Shown: in pieces, positions 1 through 9,411 of the stretch
Layout: each line of letters begins with the position of its first letter
Numbering within the stretch: position 1 is the first letter of the stretch
From: Algibacter marinivivus
GTDB lineage: Bacteria; Bacteroidota; Bacteroidia; Flavobacteriales; Flavobacteriaceae
Direction: 5' to 3'
Length of the DNA stretch: 64,000 bases
Assembly: GCF_003143755.1 (NCBI RefSeq)
Contig: NZ_QFRI01000001.1
Span: 806,001-870,000, forward strand
Notes under the pieces: generated by a model
Told to the model about the DNA's origin: nothing
The model's input: the letters and a program-made list of their open reading frames with translations, nothing else
Databases searched by the model: none
Translations under genes and position numbers: made by a program

Positions 1-1614
1 TGCCGCAACAAATGTGTTAAAGTTTTCATTAACATCATATTCTAGTTGTCCAAATGCACCAATCCAACCCACATGACCATCATTATCATAATTAATTTTA
101 TCACCAACTCTAGCAGCATTGTTAGGATTGTTAGCATTGTTATTATCTAAAAAATACTGACCTCCTAATAAATCTGTTACCTCTTGAAAGTGAATTCCTT
201 TATATGATCTTAAATCTAAACCAACTTGTAAAACCATTTGGTCATTTAAATTGGTTTTTAAATTTGATAATACACCATACCAATTATGATCATTTCTAGA
301 AGCTCTTAAAATAGTTTCAGAACCTAAAGCTCCTAAATCTTCATTTTCTTGAGCAATTTTATCAAAATCTATTGGCCCGTATAGTCCATCTCTATAATCA
401 CTTGTTCCATCTGCATTAAAGGTAAATTTGTTTACACCTCTAATACCTCCTCCACCTCCAGAACCGAAGGATACGTAAGCTGATGAGTTTATTGATGTAT
501 TATCGTTTAAATTCCAGTAGTGGTTTAAAGATATTTGTGGTTTGTGATAAAAGTTATCCTCTTGAAAAGTAACTTGCCCGTTGTAGTATCCCCAATCGGC
601 ATTAAACTTTCTTCCTCTCTCACTATTTCTGTAAGTTTCAATAAGTTGTCTATTTTGTCTTTGTCCATGACGTTGTTTAGCCCCAAACGCAGAAAAAGAT
701 AATTTATGAAAATCGTTGATTTCCTTTGAGATATTTACAAAATAAGATACCCCTGTAAATTGAGTTCCATCTACATAACCATCTCCTTCTGTTCTTGCCG
801 CTGAAACTGTAGCAGCAAAACCATTATCTAACAAACCTGTAGAGTAAGTTAAACCATATTTGAAGTAACCATCATTACCAATTGATGTCATTACATTTCC
901 ACCTTCTTCAACATCGGTAGTTTTTGTAATAATATTAATTGTTCCACCTATAGACGGTACAGCAATTTTAGCAGCTCCTAACCCTCTTTGTGTTTGCATA
1001 GTACTTGTTACATCACCTAAACCTGCCCAGTTACTCCAAAATACACGTCCGTTTTCCATATCATTAACAGGTATACCGTTAATCATTACAGCAACATTTT
1101 CAGAGTTGAAACCTCTCATTCTAATTTGACCATCACCAAATCCTCCTCCTGCTTTAGTTACATAAACTCCAGGGGTAGATTTCAAAATTTCAGGAAATTC
1201 TTGAGTTCCTAATTTAAGCTCAATATCTGCAGCTTTTACAGTAGAAACAGCCACAGGCGTTTTTCTATCAACTGCTACAGAAGCAATAATTTGAACCTCT
1301 TCAAGACCAACTTGACTTGATTCTAAAGTTACATTACTCAGTGCCATATCTCCAGAAAAAGAGATTGTTTTAGAGTTGTAACCAATATAAGATATTACAA
1401 TATCTCCAGAAGAAGATTTAGTCTTGATAGTAAAATTACCATCAAAATCTGTAGTAACACCATTAGAAGTACCTTTCTCTATAACATTAGCCCCAGGTAA
1501 CGGAACATTAGTCCCAGCTTCTAAAACTGTACCAGAGATTGTACTTTGTGCCATAACAACAACTGAAAACAGCATTGCTACAGTAAACATTAAAAAACGC
1601 GTAGTTCTTTTCAT
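1..1614 (-). CDS. TonB-dependent receptor, C-terminus cut by window edge
   Basis: Outer-membrane active transporter, partial. I translated 538 codons from the ATG at 1614 to the window edge with no stop. The protein starts with a signal peptide (MKRTTRFLMF, then a hydrophobic run ending VVVMAQ). A carboxypeptidase-regulatory-like domain follows (GTVLEAGTNVPLPGANV, DFDGNFTI). The TonB plug comes next, with PGVYVTKAGGGFGDGQIRMRG, INGIPVNDMENG and IGGTINIITK. The start of the beta-barrel carries aromatic strands. The substrate cannot be read from sequence, and no SusD-type partner is visible inside the window. A TAnnTTTG-type -7 box lies 27 bases upstream of the start. The family call is firm; the function beyond TonB-dependent uptake is open. 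Confidence 0.93.
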   Translation of the reverse strand, partial: MKRTTRFLMFTVAMLFSVVVMAQSTISGTVLEAGTNVPLPGANVIEKGTSNGVTTDFDGNFTIKTKSSSGDIVISYIGYNSKTISFSGDMALSNVTLESSQVGLEEVQIIASVAVDRKTPVAVSTVKAADIELKLGTQEFPEILKSTPGVYVTKAGGGFGDGQIRMRGFNSENVAVMINGIPVNDMENGRVFWSNWAGLGDVTSTMQTQRGLGAAKIAVPSIGGTINIITKTTDVEEGGNVMTSIGNDGYFKYGLTYSTGLLDNGFAATVSAARTEGDGYVDGTQFTGVSYFVNISKEINDFHKLSFSAFGAKQRHGQRQNRQLIETYRNSERGRKFNADWGYYNGQVTFQEDNFYHKPQISLNHYWNLNDNTSINSSAYVSFGSGGGGGIRGVNKFTFNADGTSDYRDGLYGPIDFDKIAQENEDLGALGSETILRASRNDHNWYGVLSNLKTNLNDQMVLQVGLDLRSYKGIHFQEVTDLLGGQYFLDNNNANNPNNAARVGDKINYDNDGHVGWIGAFGQLEYDVNENFNTFVAA

Positions 1615-1640
1615 AATTAATTGTTTGAAATTAGTCGACG

Positions 1641-1648
1641 CAAAAATA
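1641..1648 (-). promoter_or_regulatory. Putative -7 box (TATTTTTG) of the TonB receptor gene
   Basis: On the minus strand this matches the Bacteroidota -7 consensus TAnnTTTG. It would give a leader of about 20 bases before the ATG at 1614. No TTG -33 box is seen at the expected spacing, so support is moderate. Confidence 0.4.
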
Positions 1649-1700
1649 CGCATAATATTACTTTTTATATTATGCATGCATAAATTAAATGTTAACAAAA

Positions 1701-1754
1701 AATTAAGGGTTTAAATATTAGCTGTTAATAACATTAATATTTAAACCCTTAATT
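1701..1754 (-). terminator. Intrinsic terminator after pgi
   Basis: A perfect 20-bp inverted repeat pairs 1701-1720 with 1735-1754 across a 14-base loop. On the minus strand a T-rich tract follows. It lies 31 bases past the pgi stop and separates the pgi transcript from the TonB receptor gene. Confidence 0.8.
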
Positions 1755-1785
1755 CAAATGTTGCAAACTATTGAAAAACAGTTGT

Positions 1786-3405
1786 TTATTTTAATTTTTT
1801 ATAGTGACTAAGTAAATTACTCGTAGAAGAATCATGATTATCAACAGATGCATTGTTAAATTCTTTTAAAATTTTTGATGCTAACTGTTTTCCTAATTCC
1901 ACTCCAAACTGGTCATAACTAAAAATATTCCAGATAACACCTTGTACAAATATTTTATGCTCATACATTGCTATTAACTTTCCTAAACTTTCAGGGGACA
2001 ACTTATTTATAAAAATAGTGTTGGTTGGTTTATTTCCTTGAAATATCTTAAATGGAATGATATCTTCACGTGTCCCTTCAGCAACAACTTCAGCTTCTGT
2101 TTTACCATTTAATAAGGCTTCTGTTTGTGCTAAAAAGTTTGATATTAACTTATCTTGATGATCTTGATTTCCGTGTAAAGATTTTGTAAAACCAATAAAA
2201 TCTGCAGGAATCAACTTGGTTCCTTGATGAATTAATTGAAAAAACGCATGTTGCGAATTTGTTCCTGGTTCTCCCCAAATCAATGTTCCTGTTTCATAAT
2301 CAATAGGATTTCCATTTCTATCAATACTTTTCCCGTTACTTTCCATAATACCTTGTTGCAAGTATGTTGCAAACTGATTTAAGTATTGAGAATAAGGAAT
2401 AACAGCTTCACTTTCAGCATTAAAAAAATTGTTATACCAGACACTGATTAAAGCTAAAACAACAGGGATATTGTTTTCAAAATCTTCATTTTTAAAATGG
2501 GTATCCATTTTATGAGCGCCTTTTAATAAGCTATCATAATTATCATAACCAACAGCTAAACTTATAGATAAACCTACTGCACTCCATAAAGAAAAACGAC
2601 CGCCAACCCAATCCCACATGGGAAATATGTTATTCGGATCAATACCAAAATTCTTAACAGAATCAATATTTGTTGAAACCGCTACAAAATGTTTAGCTAT
2701 ATCAGCTTCACTAGCATATTTTAAAAACCAAGCCTTAATCGTATTAGCATTAGATAATGTTTCTTGTGTTGTAAATGTTTTAGAAACCACAACAAACAAG
2801 GTTGTTTCTGGGTCTAATTTCTTAATAACTTCATTTACATGATCGCCATCAACATTACTTACAAAATGAGTTGTTAAATGGTTTTTATAGTACTGTAATG
2901 AATCTACAACCATGGCAGGTCCTAAATCTGATCCACCAATACCTATATTAACTACATCAGTAAATGCCTTACCTGTAAAACCTTTTCTTTCTCCATTAAC
3001 AACTTCACTAGTAAAAGCTTTAATCTTATTTTTTACTTTATAAATTTCTGGTAATACATTCTCACCATCTACTGTAACATTGTAAGACTCTGGTGCTCTT
3101 AAAGCAGTGTGCAATACAGCTCTTCCTTCCGTTATATTTATTATTTCTCCTGAAAACTGACTTTCAATAGCCTCTTTAAGTTTTACATCTTCAGCTAATT
3201 CTAAAAGATATTTAAAGGTGTCTTCAGTAATTCTATTTTTTGAAAAATCTACATAAAAGTCGTCCCACTTAATTGTAAATTCATTTGCTCTATTCTTATC
3301 TTCTGCAAACAAATCTTTCATGTGAACATCTTTTATATAATTAAAATGTTCTTGTAATTTTTTCCACGAATTTGTTGTAGTGGGATTTATATTTGGTAAT
3401 GGCAT
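1786..3405 (-). CDS. pgi: Glucose-6-phosphate isomerase
   Basis: Interconverts glucose 6-phosphate and fructose 6-phosphate in glycolysis and gluconeogenesis (cytosol). The 539 residues match the usual length of the long bacterial form. Two SIS domains are visible. Diagnostic motifs are the [11 protein letters not shown] phosphate-binding loop, [14 protein letters not shown] near residue 267 and [18 protein letters not shown] near 377; the latter carries the conserved Glu and His of the active site. It starts four bases past the stop of the upstream M23 peptidase gene and is probably cotranscribed with it. A strong hairpin terminator follows. Nothing unusual in the protein. Confidence 0.97.
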   Translation of the reverse strand: MPLPNINPTTTNSWKKLQEHFNYIKDVHMKDLFAEDKNRANEFTIKWDDFYVDFSKNRITEDTFKYLLELAEDVKLKEAIESQFSGEIINITEGRAVLHTALRAPESYNVTVDGENVLPEIYKVKNKIKAFTSEVVNGERKGFTGKAFTDVVNIGIGGSDLGPAMVVDSLQYYKNHLTTHFVSNVDGDHVNEVIKKLDPETTLFVVVSKTFTTQETLSNANTIKAWFLKYASEADIAKHFVAVSTNIDSVKNFGIDPNNIFPMWDWVGGRFSLWSAVGLSISLAVGYDNYDSLLKGAHKMDTHFKNEDFENNIPVVLALISVWYNNFFNAESEAVIPYSQYLNQFATYLQQGIMESNGKSIDRNGNPIDYETGTLIWGEPGTNSQHAFFQLIHQGTKLIPADFIGFTKSLHGNQDHQDKLISNFLAQTEALLNGKTEAEVVAEGTREDIIPFKIFQGNKPTNTIFINKLSPESLGKLIAMYEHKIFVQGVIWNIFSYDQFGVELGKQLASKILKEFNNASVDNHDSSTSNLLSHYKKLK

Positions 3406-3409
3406 TGTA

Positions 3410-4720
3410 TTAATGGTTAAATGATATTGGATTATTATTTTGTTTTATATCGTATTCAGGTTGATTTTGATCTTCAAAAACATCTTCTAAAAAGTGAATA
3501 TTATCCAATTGGGTTTTTATCGGCTCAATAAAGTTCAAGTATTCAACTTTTAAAGAATCTGAAATTGGTTTAGCCTCTGGCAATTTTTGTTTAAACGGAT
3601 CGACTTGTTTTCCATTTTTCCAAAAACGATAACAGACATGAGGTCCACCAGTGTTTCCTGTCATACCTACCCAACCAATTACATCACCTTGTTTAACAAA
3701 CTCACCAACTTTGGCTTTACGCTTTTTCATGTGAAGGTATTGAGTCTCATAGGTGGCATTATGCCTAATCTTTACATAATTACCATTTCCTCCTCGTCTT
3801 CTGGAATCAATAACAGTTCCATTAGCTGTTGCCATAATTGGCGTACCAATTGGTGCAGCAAAATCAGTGCCTTTATGAGGACGCACTTTATACCCGTAAA
3901 CAGCTATTCTTCGTTTTAAATTATAACGCGATGATATTCTACTAAATTTCACCGGAGCTTTTAAAAAGGCACGACGTAAATTTTTAGCTTCTTCGTTAAA
4001 ATAATCTACAATTCCCTTTGCAGAGTCAGTTACAAATTCAAAAGCATAAAAAGGCTCTTTGTTATGCTCAAAATAGGCTGCTTTTACTTTATGCACACCA
4101 GTATAAATTGTGTCATCAATATATTTATCAGTGTAGATAACTTTAAATCTATCTCCTTTTTGAAGTCTTCTAAAGTCAATAGTCCATGCATAAATCTCAT
4201 CAGCCATTTTATAAGCTAATCTTGGGCTAAGCCCTTGTTCTTCTAAAGTTTCAGAAATATTACTGTTTATTATTCCTGTAGCCGTTTTTTCAACATACTT
4301 GATAGGCTTTCTGTTTGTGTAAGCATGAATTGAATCTTGAAAATCTATAACAACATATTCCTCCAAATTAGGTTGATAAATAAAACATCTTGGAGTTTCT
4401 AAAGAATCCTTAGCGCATAAAAGTGTATACGGCTTACCTACTTGTAGGCGTCTTATATCAAAAGAATCTTTTGCTTTTTCAGCGATATTGAAAATTTTAG
4501 GATACCCAACATGGTTACGTTCTAATATTTCACCAAAACTATCACCACGCTTAATCGTGTCTCTTTTAATAATGTAATCCTCTACATTAAATCCAAATTC
4601 AAAAACGTCTTTTGGCTCTTCAACTATCGCCAAAGGTTCCTCAATTATAGTTTTCTCATCGTCTTTACACCCAAACAAACTAAGGGTTAATATTACTATT
4701 ACTAAATATCTGTACCCCAC
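3410..4720 (-). CDS. M23-family peptidoglycan endopeptidase lipoprotein with an HxC site
   Basis: Predicted cell-wall zinc metallopeptidase of the LytM/M23 family. A lipobox (LSLFGC, Cys17) predicts a lipoprotein. A LysM-like/OapA-like stretch (about residues 55-105) precedes the catalytic domain (about 265-385). That domain has the HxxxD motif in [10 protein letters not shown] and the internal His in QYLHMKK. The final HxH motif, usually GPHLH, reads GPHVC here (His361, Cys363), so a Cys replaces the second His, normally a zinc ligand. The gene overlaps the upstream dioxygenase gene by 19 bases and is followed after four bases by pgi. Family assignment is firm; catalytic activity is likely but not certain because of the ligand change. 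Confidence 0.92.
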   Translation of the reverse strand: MGYRYLVIVILTLSLFGCKDDEKTIIEEPLAIVEEPKDVFEFGFNVEDYIIKRDTIKRGDSFGEILERNHVGYPKIFNIAEKAKDSFDIRRLQVGKPYTLLCAKDSLETPRCFIYQPNLEEYVVIDFQDSIHAYTNRKPIKYVEKTATGIINSNISETLEEQGLSPRLAYKMADEIYAWTIDFRRLQKGDRFKVIYTDKYIDDTIYTGVHKVKAAYFEHNKEPFYAFEFVTDSAKGIVDYFNEEAKNLRRAFLKAPVKFSRISSRYNLKRRIAVYGYKVRPHKGTDFAAPIGTPIMATANGTVIDSRRRGGNGNYVKIRHNATYETQYLHMKKRKAKVGEFVKQGDVIGWVGMTGNTGGPHVCYRFWKNGKQVDPFKQKLPEAKPISDSLKVEYLNFIEPIKTQLDNIHFLEDVFEDQNQPEYDIKQNNNPISFNH

Positions 4721-5619
4721 GTTTCTATTTCTTTATCGGTCCATAAATCAGGAAAAAATATTCTTTTTTGATATTTAGGATGCATATACTTAACCCATTC
4801 ACTACCTCCAGTAGCTTCTGCAGTTTTTCCACCTATATTTAAATAATGATTTGCAGTGTTATAATGAGCCATAACCCATTTTATATTTACTGTGTAATCG
4901 TAATGCCTCATCGCTTTGATCAAACCTTTATTAGACTGATCTTCATTAGGCAAAGTTTTAAACTTACTCCATAAGTTGTTCTCTTGATAAAATTTGGTAA
5001 ACCTTATAAACTCATCTTTATAGCGATCTTCGAAAGCAGATAAAGTATAACTCTTTTTACCTGTTTTATAATCTTTACCAGCGGCTTGCCAATACAAATG
5101 CTCAAAAGCATGCTCATAAGTAGAATTTCTATCAATAGTATCTCTAAAGCGCTTATCGATAAGGTTTATTAACTCTGTAGATGCAAATTCAATTTTTCTA
5201 TACTGGGCGCTTTGAAACCCACTTGCAGGTGTTAATGTAGTTCTAAACTTATTATATTGCTCAACATCCATTCCATCTTTCATTATACTAAAAGACGAGG
5301 TTAACACATCAAAATAACGGCTAATGCGCATTATTTTAGACGTAAATGTATCTGTATCAATATTTTTATGTCTTGCAATCTGATCTATTTCAGAAAGCAC
5401 CATTTTAAACAACAATTCGTTAACCTGATGATACATAATAAATACGTTCTCATCTGGGAAAACAGTACGTTGTACTTGTAGATTTAATAAAGCATCAGTT
5501 TGAATATAATCCCAATAATTAATGGGTTTACTATGCAGTAAGCCTTCTAAATGCACCTCTGCATCTTGGTCTATGGCTTCGTATTTTTCTTTAAGTTGGT
5601 CGGTTATTTTAGAGTTCAA
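4702..5619 (-). CDS. Tryptophan 2,3-dioxygenase family protein
   Basis: Heme dioxygenase that opens the indole ring of L-tryptophan to N-formylkynurenine, the first step of the kynurenine route. The 305-residue protein shows family blocks in order: YHQVNELLFKMV with the distal-side His, TPASGFQSAQYR, HYNTANHYL in the proximal-heme region, and ATGGSEWVKYMHPKYQKR near the C-terminus. It sits six bases after the DUF3108 gene and overlaps the M23 gene, so it is probably in a shared transcript. Tyrosine catabolism genes lie just upstream, which fits an aromatic amino-acid breakdown neighbourhood. No kynureninase or formamidase gene is in the window. Confidence 0.92.
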   Translation of the reverse strand: MNSKITDQLKEKYEAIDQDAEVHLEGLLHSKPINYWDYIQTDALLNLQVQRTVFPDENVFIMYHQVNELLFKMVLSEIDQIARHKNIDTDTFTSKIMRISRYFDVLTSSFSIMKDGMDVEQYNKFRTTLTPASGFQSAQYRKIEFASTELINLIDKRFRDTIDRNSTYEHAFEHLYWQAAGKDYKTGKKSYTLSAFEDRYKDEFIRFTKFYQENNLWSKFKTLPNEDQSNKGLIKAMRHYDYTVNIKWVMAHYNTANHYLNIGGKTAEATGGSEWVKYMHPKYQKRIFFPDLWTDKEIETWGTDI

Positions 5620-5625
5620 AATGCC

Positions 5626-6414
5626 TTAATTATTAACAACTATTTTAAATGGATGTTTGAGTCCTTTAAAAGCTTCTAAGTCTGCTCTTAAAGACCCCAC
5701 AGCCAAATCTGCCTTAATGCGCAAAGGTACTTTATTTTTGTCTTTTGACACCCATAGTGTTAAACTTTCTTCCTCTTTAAAAACACGTCCTGCCATAACA
5801 TAAGGTCTAAATTTTAAAGACTCTACATCTCCAAAATCTGTATCAATGGTTTCCTCACCCAAATACTTCAATTTAAACCCATAATTCTCTTCATCAAAAA
5901 ACATATCAATCTTAACCTCATCTCCAATTTTTAAGTTTTTTGTATCCAAATTATTACGCAAATAGTAAAACGTAGATACCATATCTTGAATATTAGGCTT
6001 CGTATCAATAACTTTTTTAGTTTTCTTCTTCTTATTATTTATATGCGCCTTATTGTTTTTTTGGTCAAACTCAATCTCTAAATTTTTGGTATGCCCACCT
6101 TCATTAATATTTCTAACAAACTTATAAGGCATTATAGTCTGTTTGTCAAAATAACTTTCATACCTGTCTTTAACCTTAAAAAACCATTTAATCATACCTG
6201 TAGTCCAGCCTTTCCCTACTACATGATAAACATCTTTATTATTTAGTGTTGCATCTTTTACTGCAAGTGTTGCGTTACCAGCTTTAAGCCAATTACTGTA
6301 GCTCATTTTAAACTTAAACCATTCGCCATCTTGAAAAGCCGACTCTTGCTGAGAAAAAGCCGTTTGCATAGATATTAATGCGATACATATGAGTAGTAGT
6401 TTTTTCATATTCAT
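5626..6414 (-). CDS. DUF3108 domain protein, secreted or periplasmic
   Basis: A 262-residue protein with a clear signal peptide (MNMKKLLLICIALISMQTAFS). The remainder matches the DUF3108 pattern: FKFKMSYSNWLKAGNATL, a KDRYESYFD segment and alternating strand-like repeats suggesting a lipocalin or beta-sheet fold. The molecular role is unknown. It heads the transcript containing the tryptophan dioxygenase, M23 peptidase and pgi genes; the next gene is six bases away. The ATG at 6414 and a second in-frame ATG at residue 3 are both possible starts. Confidence 0.88.
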   Translation of the reverse strand: MNMKKLLLICIALISMQTAFSQQESAFQDGEWFKFKMSYSNWLKAGNATLAVKDATLNNKDVYHVVGKGWTTGMIKWFFKVKDRYESYFDKQTIMPYKFVRNINEGGHTKNLEIEFDQKNNKAHINNKKKKTKKVIDTKPNIQDMVSTFYYLRNNLDTKNLKIGDEVKIDMFFDEENYGFKLKYLGEETIDTDFGDVESLKFRPYVMAGRVFKEEESLTLWVSKDKNKVPLRIKADLAVGSLRADLEAFKGLKHPFKIVVNN

Positions 6415-6484
6415 TGGGTAATTGTAATGTAACTCCTCTGTGCCACATTTATTGTTTTTAAGTAAGAAATTACAATTACTGTTC

Positions 6485-6492
6485 CAAAAATA
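6485..6492 (-). promoter_or_regulatory. Putative -7 box of the DUF3108-tdo-M23-pgi transcript
   Basis: Reads TATTTTTG on the minus strand, matching TAnnTTTG. It is about 70 bases before the ATG at 6414. No clear -33 TTG, so only moderate support. Confidence 0.35.
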
Positions 6493-6571
6493 AAAATTTT
6501 ATTGTATTAGCAGTAGTTATGCGTGTTATAGTTGTGTTAGATTAACAAAAATTAACGGTTTATCTGTATTT

Positions 6572-6659
6572 GGGCGTTACCACAAGGGTCGGGCTATTCG
6601 TTACAAGTCCTCGCACTTCCTTCGTCAGGCTGTGGGCTATCCACTGCTATCCCTAACGC
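6572..6659 (+). repeat. Dispersed 88-nt intergenic repeat, copy R1 (core type B)
   Basis: Begins GGGCGTTACCACAAGGGTC and ends ATCCCTAACGC, with GCGTTA/TAACGC as imperfect terminal inverted repeats. The interior has AAGTCCTCGCAC and GCTGTGGGCTATCCACTGC, shared with copy R5 at 59520-59620. Markedly more GC-rich than its surroundings. No ORF. It lies between the hppD terminator and the DUF3108 promoter region. Confidence 0.85.
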
Positions 6660-6661
6660 AG

Positions 6662-6692
6662 AAAACCTGCTAGTAAAAAACTAACAGGTTTT
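6662..6692 (-). terminator. Intrinsic terminator after hppD
   Basis: Twelve-base arms 6662-6673 and 6681-6692 pair with one wobble across a seven-base loop and are flanked by A/T runs. It is 22 bases past the hppD stop. Confidence 0.7.
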
Positions 6693-6713
6693 TATTTATA
6701 TAATAGTTAAAAA

Positions 6714-7874
6714 TTAAAGCGTACCTCTTTTTGCTTGCTCGCGCTCAATAGATTCAAACAATGCCTTAAAGTTTCCAGCACCAAAACCTCTTGCCCCCAT
6801 ACGTTGAATAATTTCAAAAAACAAAGTTGGTCTGTCTTCAACTGGTTTAGTAAAAATTTGTAATAAGTAGCCTTCCTCGTCAGCATCAATCATAATTCCC
6901 AATTTTTTTAGAGCTTCAATATCTTCACGTAGTTCATGACTATGCTCTTCTAATCTTCCTGGAACTGCTCGATAATACTCCTCTGGCGGAATAGATAAAA
7001 ACTCTACACCTCTACTTCTTAATTGGCTTACCGTTTTAATAATATCATCTGTAGCAACTGCAATATGTTGCACACCAGAGCCTTCATAAAAATCAAGATA
7101 CTCCTCAATTTGAGACCTTTTTTTACCTTCAGCAGGCTCATTAATCGGGAATTTTATACGTCCGTTACCATTACTCATGACTTTACTCATGAGTGCAGAA
7201 TATTCTGTATGGATTTGCTTATCATCAAAAGATAAAAAGTTTTCAAATCCCATAACATCTTCATACCATTTTACCCATTTGTTCATTTGCCCCCAACCCA
7301 CGTTACCAACCATATGGTCTATATACTTTAAACCTGCTGGTTCTGGGTTATAATCACTCTCCCAAACTTCAAAACCTGGTAAAAAGGCTCCATTGTAGTT
7401 TTTGCGCTCTACAAACATGTGTACCGTTTCACCGTAAGTGTATATTCCTGCTCTAACAACTTCACCGTGTTCGTCTTTTTCAACGGTTGGTTCCATGTAT
7501 GATTTAGCGCCTCTGCTTGTAGTTTCTTGATATGCTTTTCTAGCATCTTCAACCCAAAGTGCAACTACTTTTACACCATCACCATGTTTTACTATATGAT
7601 CATTAATTGGTGATTTACTACTTAGTGGCGTTGTTAAAACCAATTTTATTTTATCCTGTTTTAACACATAACTTACTGAGTCTTTAGACCCCGTTTCTAA
7701 ACCTCTATAGGCATAAGATTGAAAACCAAATGCTGTTTTGTAAAAATGTGCCGATTGTTTTGCGTTACCTACATAGAATTCTACATAGTCTGTTCCTAGA
7801 AGTGGCAAAAAATCTTGCGCTCCCTCAAATATTTTTTCTAAACCGTAGTTTACTGATTTTATTTCTTTACTCAT
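6714..7874 (-). CDS. hppD: 4-hydroxyphenylpyruvate dioxygenase
   Basis: Converts 4-hydroxyphenylpyruvate to homogentisate, the second step of tyrosine catabolism, using non-heme Fe(II). The 386 residues form two VOC-type domains. The metal ligands are visible: His in YIDHMVGNV, His in GVQHIAVATDDI and Glu in LFFEIIQRMGARGFGAGNF. This last block is the C-terminal signature of the family. hmgA, encoding the next enzyme, lies 155 bases upstream on the same strand with repeat copy R2 between them. No fumarylacetoacetase or maleylacetoacetate isomerase gene is in the window. Confidence 0.97.
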   Translation of the reverse strand: MSKEIKSVNYGLEKIFEGAQDFLPLLGTDYVEFYVGNAKQSAHFYKTAFGFQSYAYRGLETGSKDSVSYVLKQDKIKLVLTTPLSSKSPINDHIVKHGDGVKVVALWVEDARKAYQETTSRGAKSYMEPTVEKDEHGEVVRAGIYTYGETVHMFVERKNYNGAFLPGFEVWESDYNPEPAGLKYIDHMVGNVGWGQMNKWVKWYEDVMGFENFLSFDDKQIHTEYSALMSKVMSNGNGRIKFPINEPAEGKKRSQIEEYLDFYEGSGVQHIAVATDDIIKTVSQLRSRGVEFLSIPPEEYYRAVPGRLEEHSHELREDIEALKKLGIMIDADEEGYLLQIFTKPVEDRPTLFFEIIQRMGARGFGAGNFKALFESIEREQAKRGTL

Positions 7875-7943
7875 TGTCTTAAAGTTTATTCGTTTATGAG
7901 TTTAATTGTTTTTTTTAAAAAGTTTAATTTTTAACTCTACACC

Positions 7944-8020
7944 CTAGCCCTGATTGAAACGGCATCCTTTTTTGATTTTTCTTCAAAAAAGATATAGTGG
8001 AAAGCAGGAAATAGCTTCTA
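7944..8020 (-). repeat. Dispersed intergenic repeat, copy R2 (core type A, variant ends)
   Basis: Shares the core GGCATCCTTTTTTG...CAAAAAAGATATAG(T/C)GGAAAGC with copy R3 at 47529-47612. Its ends differ: CTAGCCCTGATTGAAACGG on one side and AGGAAATAGCTTCTA on the other. The core folds as a T/A-rich hairpin. It starts about ten bases past the hmgA stop and may serve as its terminator. Confidence 0.7.
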
Positions 8021-8029
8021 ATGATAAAA

Positions 8030-9187
8030 TTACTCCAACCATGATTTATGGTAACTATCATCGGCTATTTTCATGCCTTCTTCTGTTACCATTAATGGTT
8101 TAAAGGTATCTACCATAACAGCAAGTTCTTCGGTTTCTGTTTTTCCAATACTGCGTTCTGTAGCTCCGGGATGTGGACCGTGCGGAATACCTGCTGGATG
8201 CAACGAAATATGACCAGCCTCAACATCGTTTCTACTCATAAAATCGCCATCTACATAATACAACACCTCATCACTATCAATATTACTATGATTGTATGGC
8301 GCTGGTATAGATTGCGGATGATAATCATACAATCGAGGTACAAAACTGCACACCACAAACGCATCGGTTTCAAAAGTTTGATGCACTGGTGGCGGTTGAT
8401 GTATACGCCCCGTTATAGGTTCAAAATCATGAATTGAAAAGGCATACGGATAATTATAACCATCGTACCCAATTACATCAAAAGGATGCGATGCGTAAGT
8501 CATTTCAATAATATCATCTTGTTTTTTTACTTTGATTAGAAAATCTCCAGACTCATTGTATGTTTCCAATTCTTCCGGTCTACGGATATCACGTTCACAG
8601 AATGGTGAATGTTCTAACAACTGCCCAAACCAGTTTCTATACCGTTTTGGCGTGTAAATGGGTCTGCGAGATTCAACAATAAAAAGTCGGTTATCTTCGG
8701 TATCAAAATCTATTTTATAGATTATTCCTCTAGGGATTAAAAGATAATCACCATATTTAAAATCGAGATTCCCTAACATGGTCCTCAATTTACCAGTGCC
8801 TTTATGGACGAAAATCAATTCATCTGCATCGGTATTTTTATAAAAATAATCTTGAGTAGATTGTTTTGGAGCTGCTAAAATAATGGCACAATCGCTATTA
8901 ATTAAAACCGTTTTTCTACTATCTAAAAAATCGTTTTCAGGCTGTACTTGAAAGCCTTTTAAACGATACGATTTTATATTATTTGCATTGGCTATTTTTG
9001 GCGCCACACTATATTGTTTTCCTATTTTTTTTACTTGTGTAGGGCGTTGCTCATGATAACTGTTTGTAGACATTCCATCAAACCCAATAGTTCCAAACAA
9101 TTGTTCGTAATACAAACTACCATTTGGTTTCCTGAATTGGATATGTCGTTTATGCGGAATGTTTCCTAATTTATGATAAAAAGGCAT
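8030..9187 (-). CDS. hmgA: Homogentisate 1,2-dioxygenase
   Basis: Cleaves the homogentisate ring to maleylacetoacetate in tyrosine degradation; Fe(II)-dependent cupin enzyme. The 385-residue protein carries the family's conserved blocks. These are RIHQPPPVHQTFETDAFVVC, then FVPRLYDYHPQSIPAPYNH, DEVLYYVDGDF with a metal-ligand Glu, and SLHPAGIPHGPHPG with the His ligands. It is somewhat shorter than the 430-440-residue proteobacterial and eukaryotic enzymes, as is usual for the bacteroidetal branch. Functionally paired with hppD downstream. Confidence 0.95.
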   Translation of the reverse strand: MPFYHKLGNIPHKRHIQFRKPNGSLYYEQLFGTIGFDGMSTNSYHEQRPTQVKKIGKQYSVAPKIANANNIKSYRLKGFQVQPENDFLDSRKTVLINSDCAIILAAPKQSTQDYFYKNTDADELIFVHKGTGKLRTMLGNLDFKYGDYLLIPRGIIYKIDFDTEDNRLFIVESRRPIYTPKRYRNWFGQLLEHSPFCERDIRRPEELETYNESGDFLIKVKKQDDIIEMTYASHPFDVIGYDGYNYPYAFSIHDFEPITGRIHQPPPVHQTFETDAFVVCSFVPRLYDYHPQSIPAPYNHSNIDSDEVLYYVDGDFMSRNDVEAGHISLHPAGIPHGPHPGATERSIGKTETEELAVMVDTFKPLMVTEEGMKIADDSYHKSWLE

Positions 9188-9411
9188 ACTTTAAATTTTT
9201 AAAAATGAATATTAAGTGCTGTCTTAAGCTTTACTTAAGTTGCTAAATAACTCGTATTTATAAAGATACAAAAAGTATACTCATTCAGGATTTCTCTTGA
9301 TGAGGTAGTGAAGATGTGCCAATAAGTCTTTCCAAAAAGGCTTCATAGTTTCACAAATATCGTAAAAATTATTGACAGTAATATGAAATGAAATTTTAAA
9401 AAAACAAGCAC

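Noticed and set aside
1424-1714. Plus-strand ORF of 96 codons overlapping the TonB receptor start
   Set aside because: It is antisense to the conserved signal peptide and regulatory-like domain of the receptor and has no recognisable domain.
7944-8020. R2 as a plain terminator only
   Set aside because: It does fold into a hairpin, but its core is shared nearly base for base with R3, so it is better listed as a repeat.
9281-9346. 21-codon minus-strand ORF (MKPFWKDLLAHLHYLIKRNPE) between hmgA and the patatin gene
   Set aside because: Too short to support from one sequence, with no promoter or ribosome-binding signal that I can defend.
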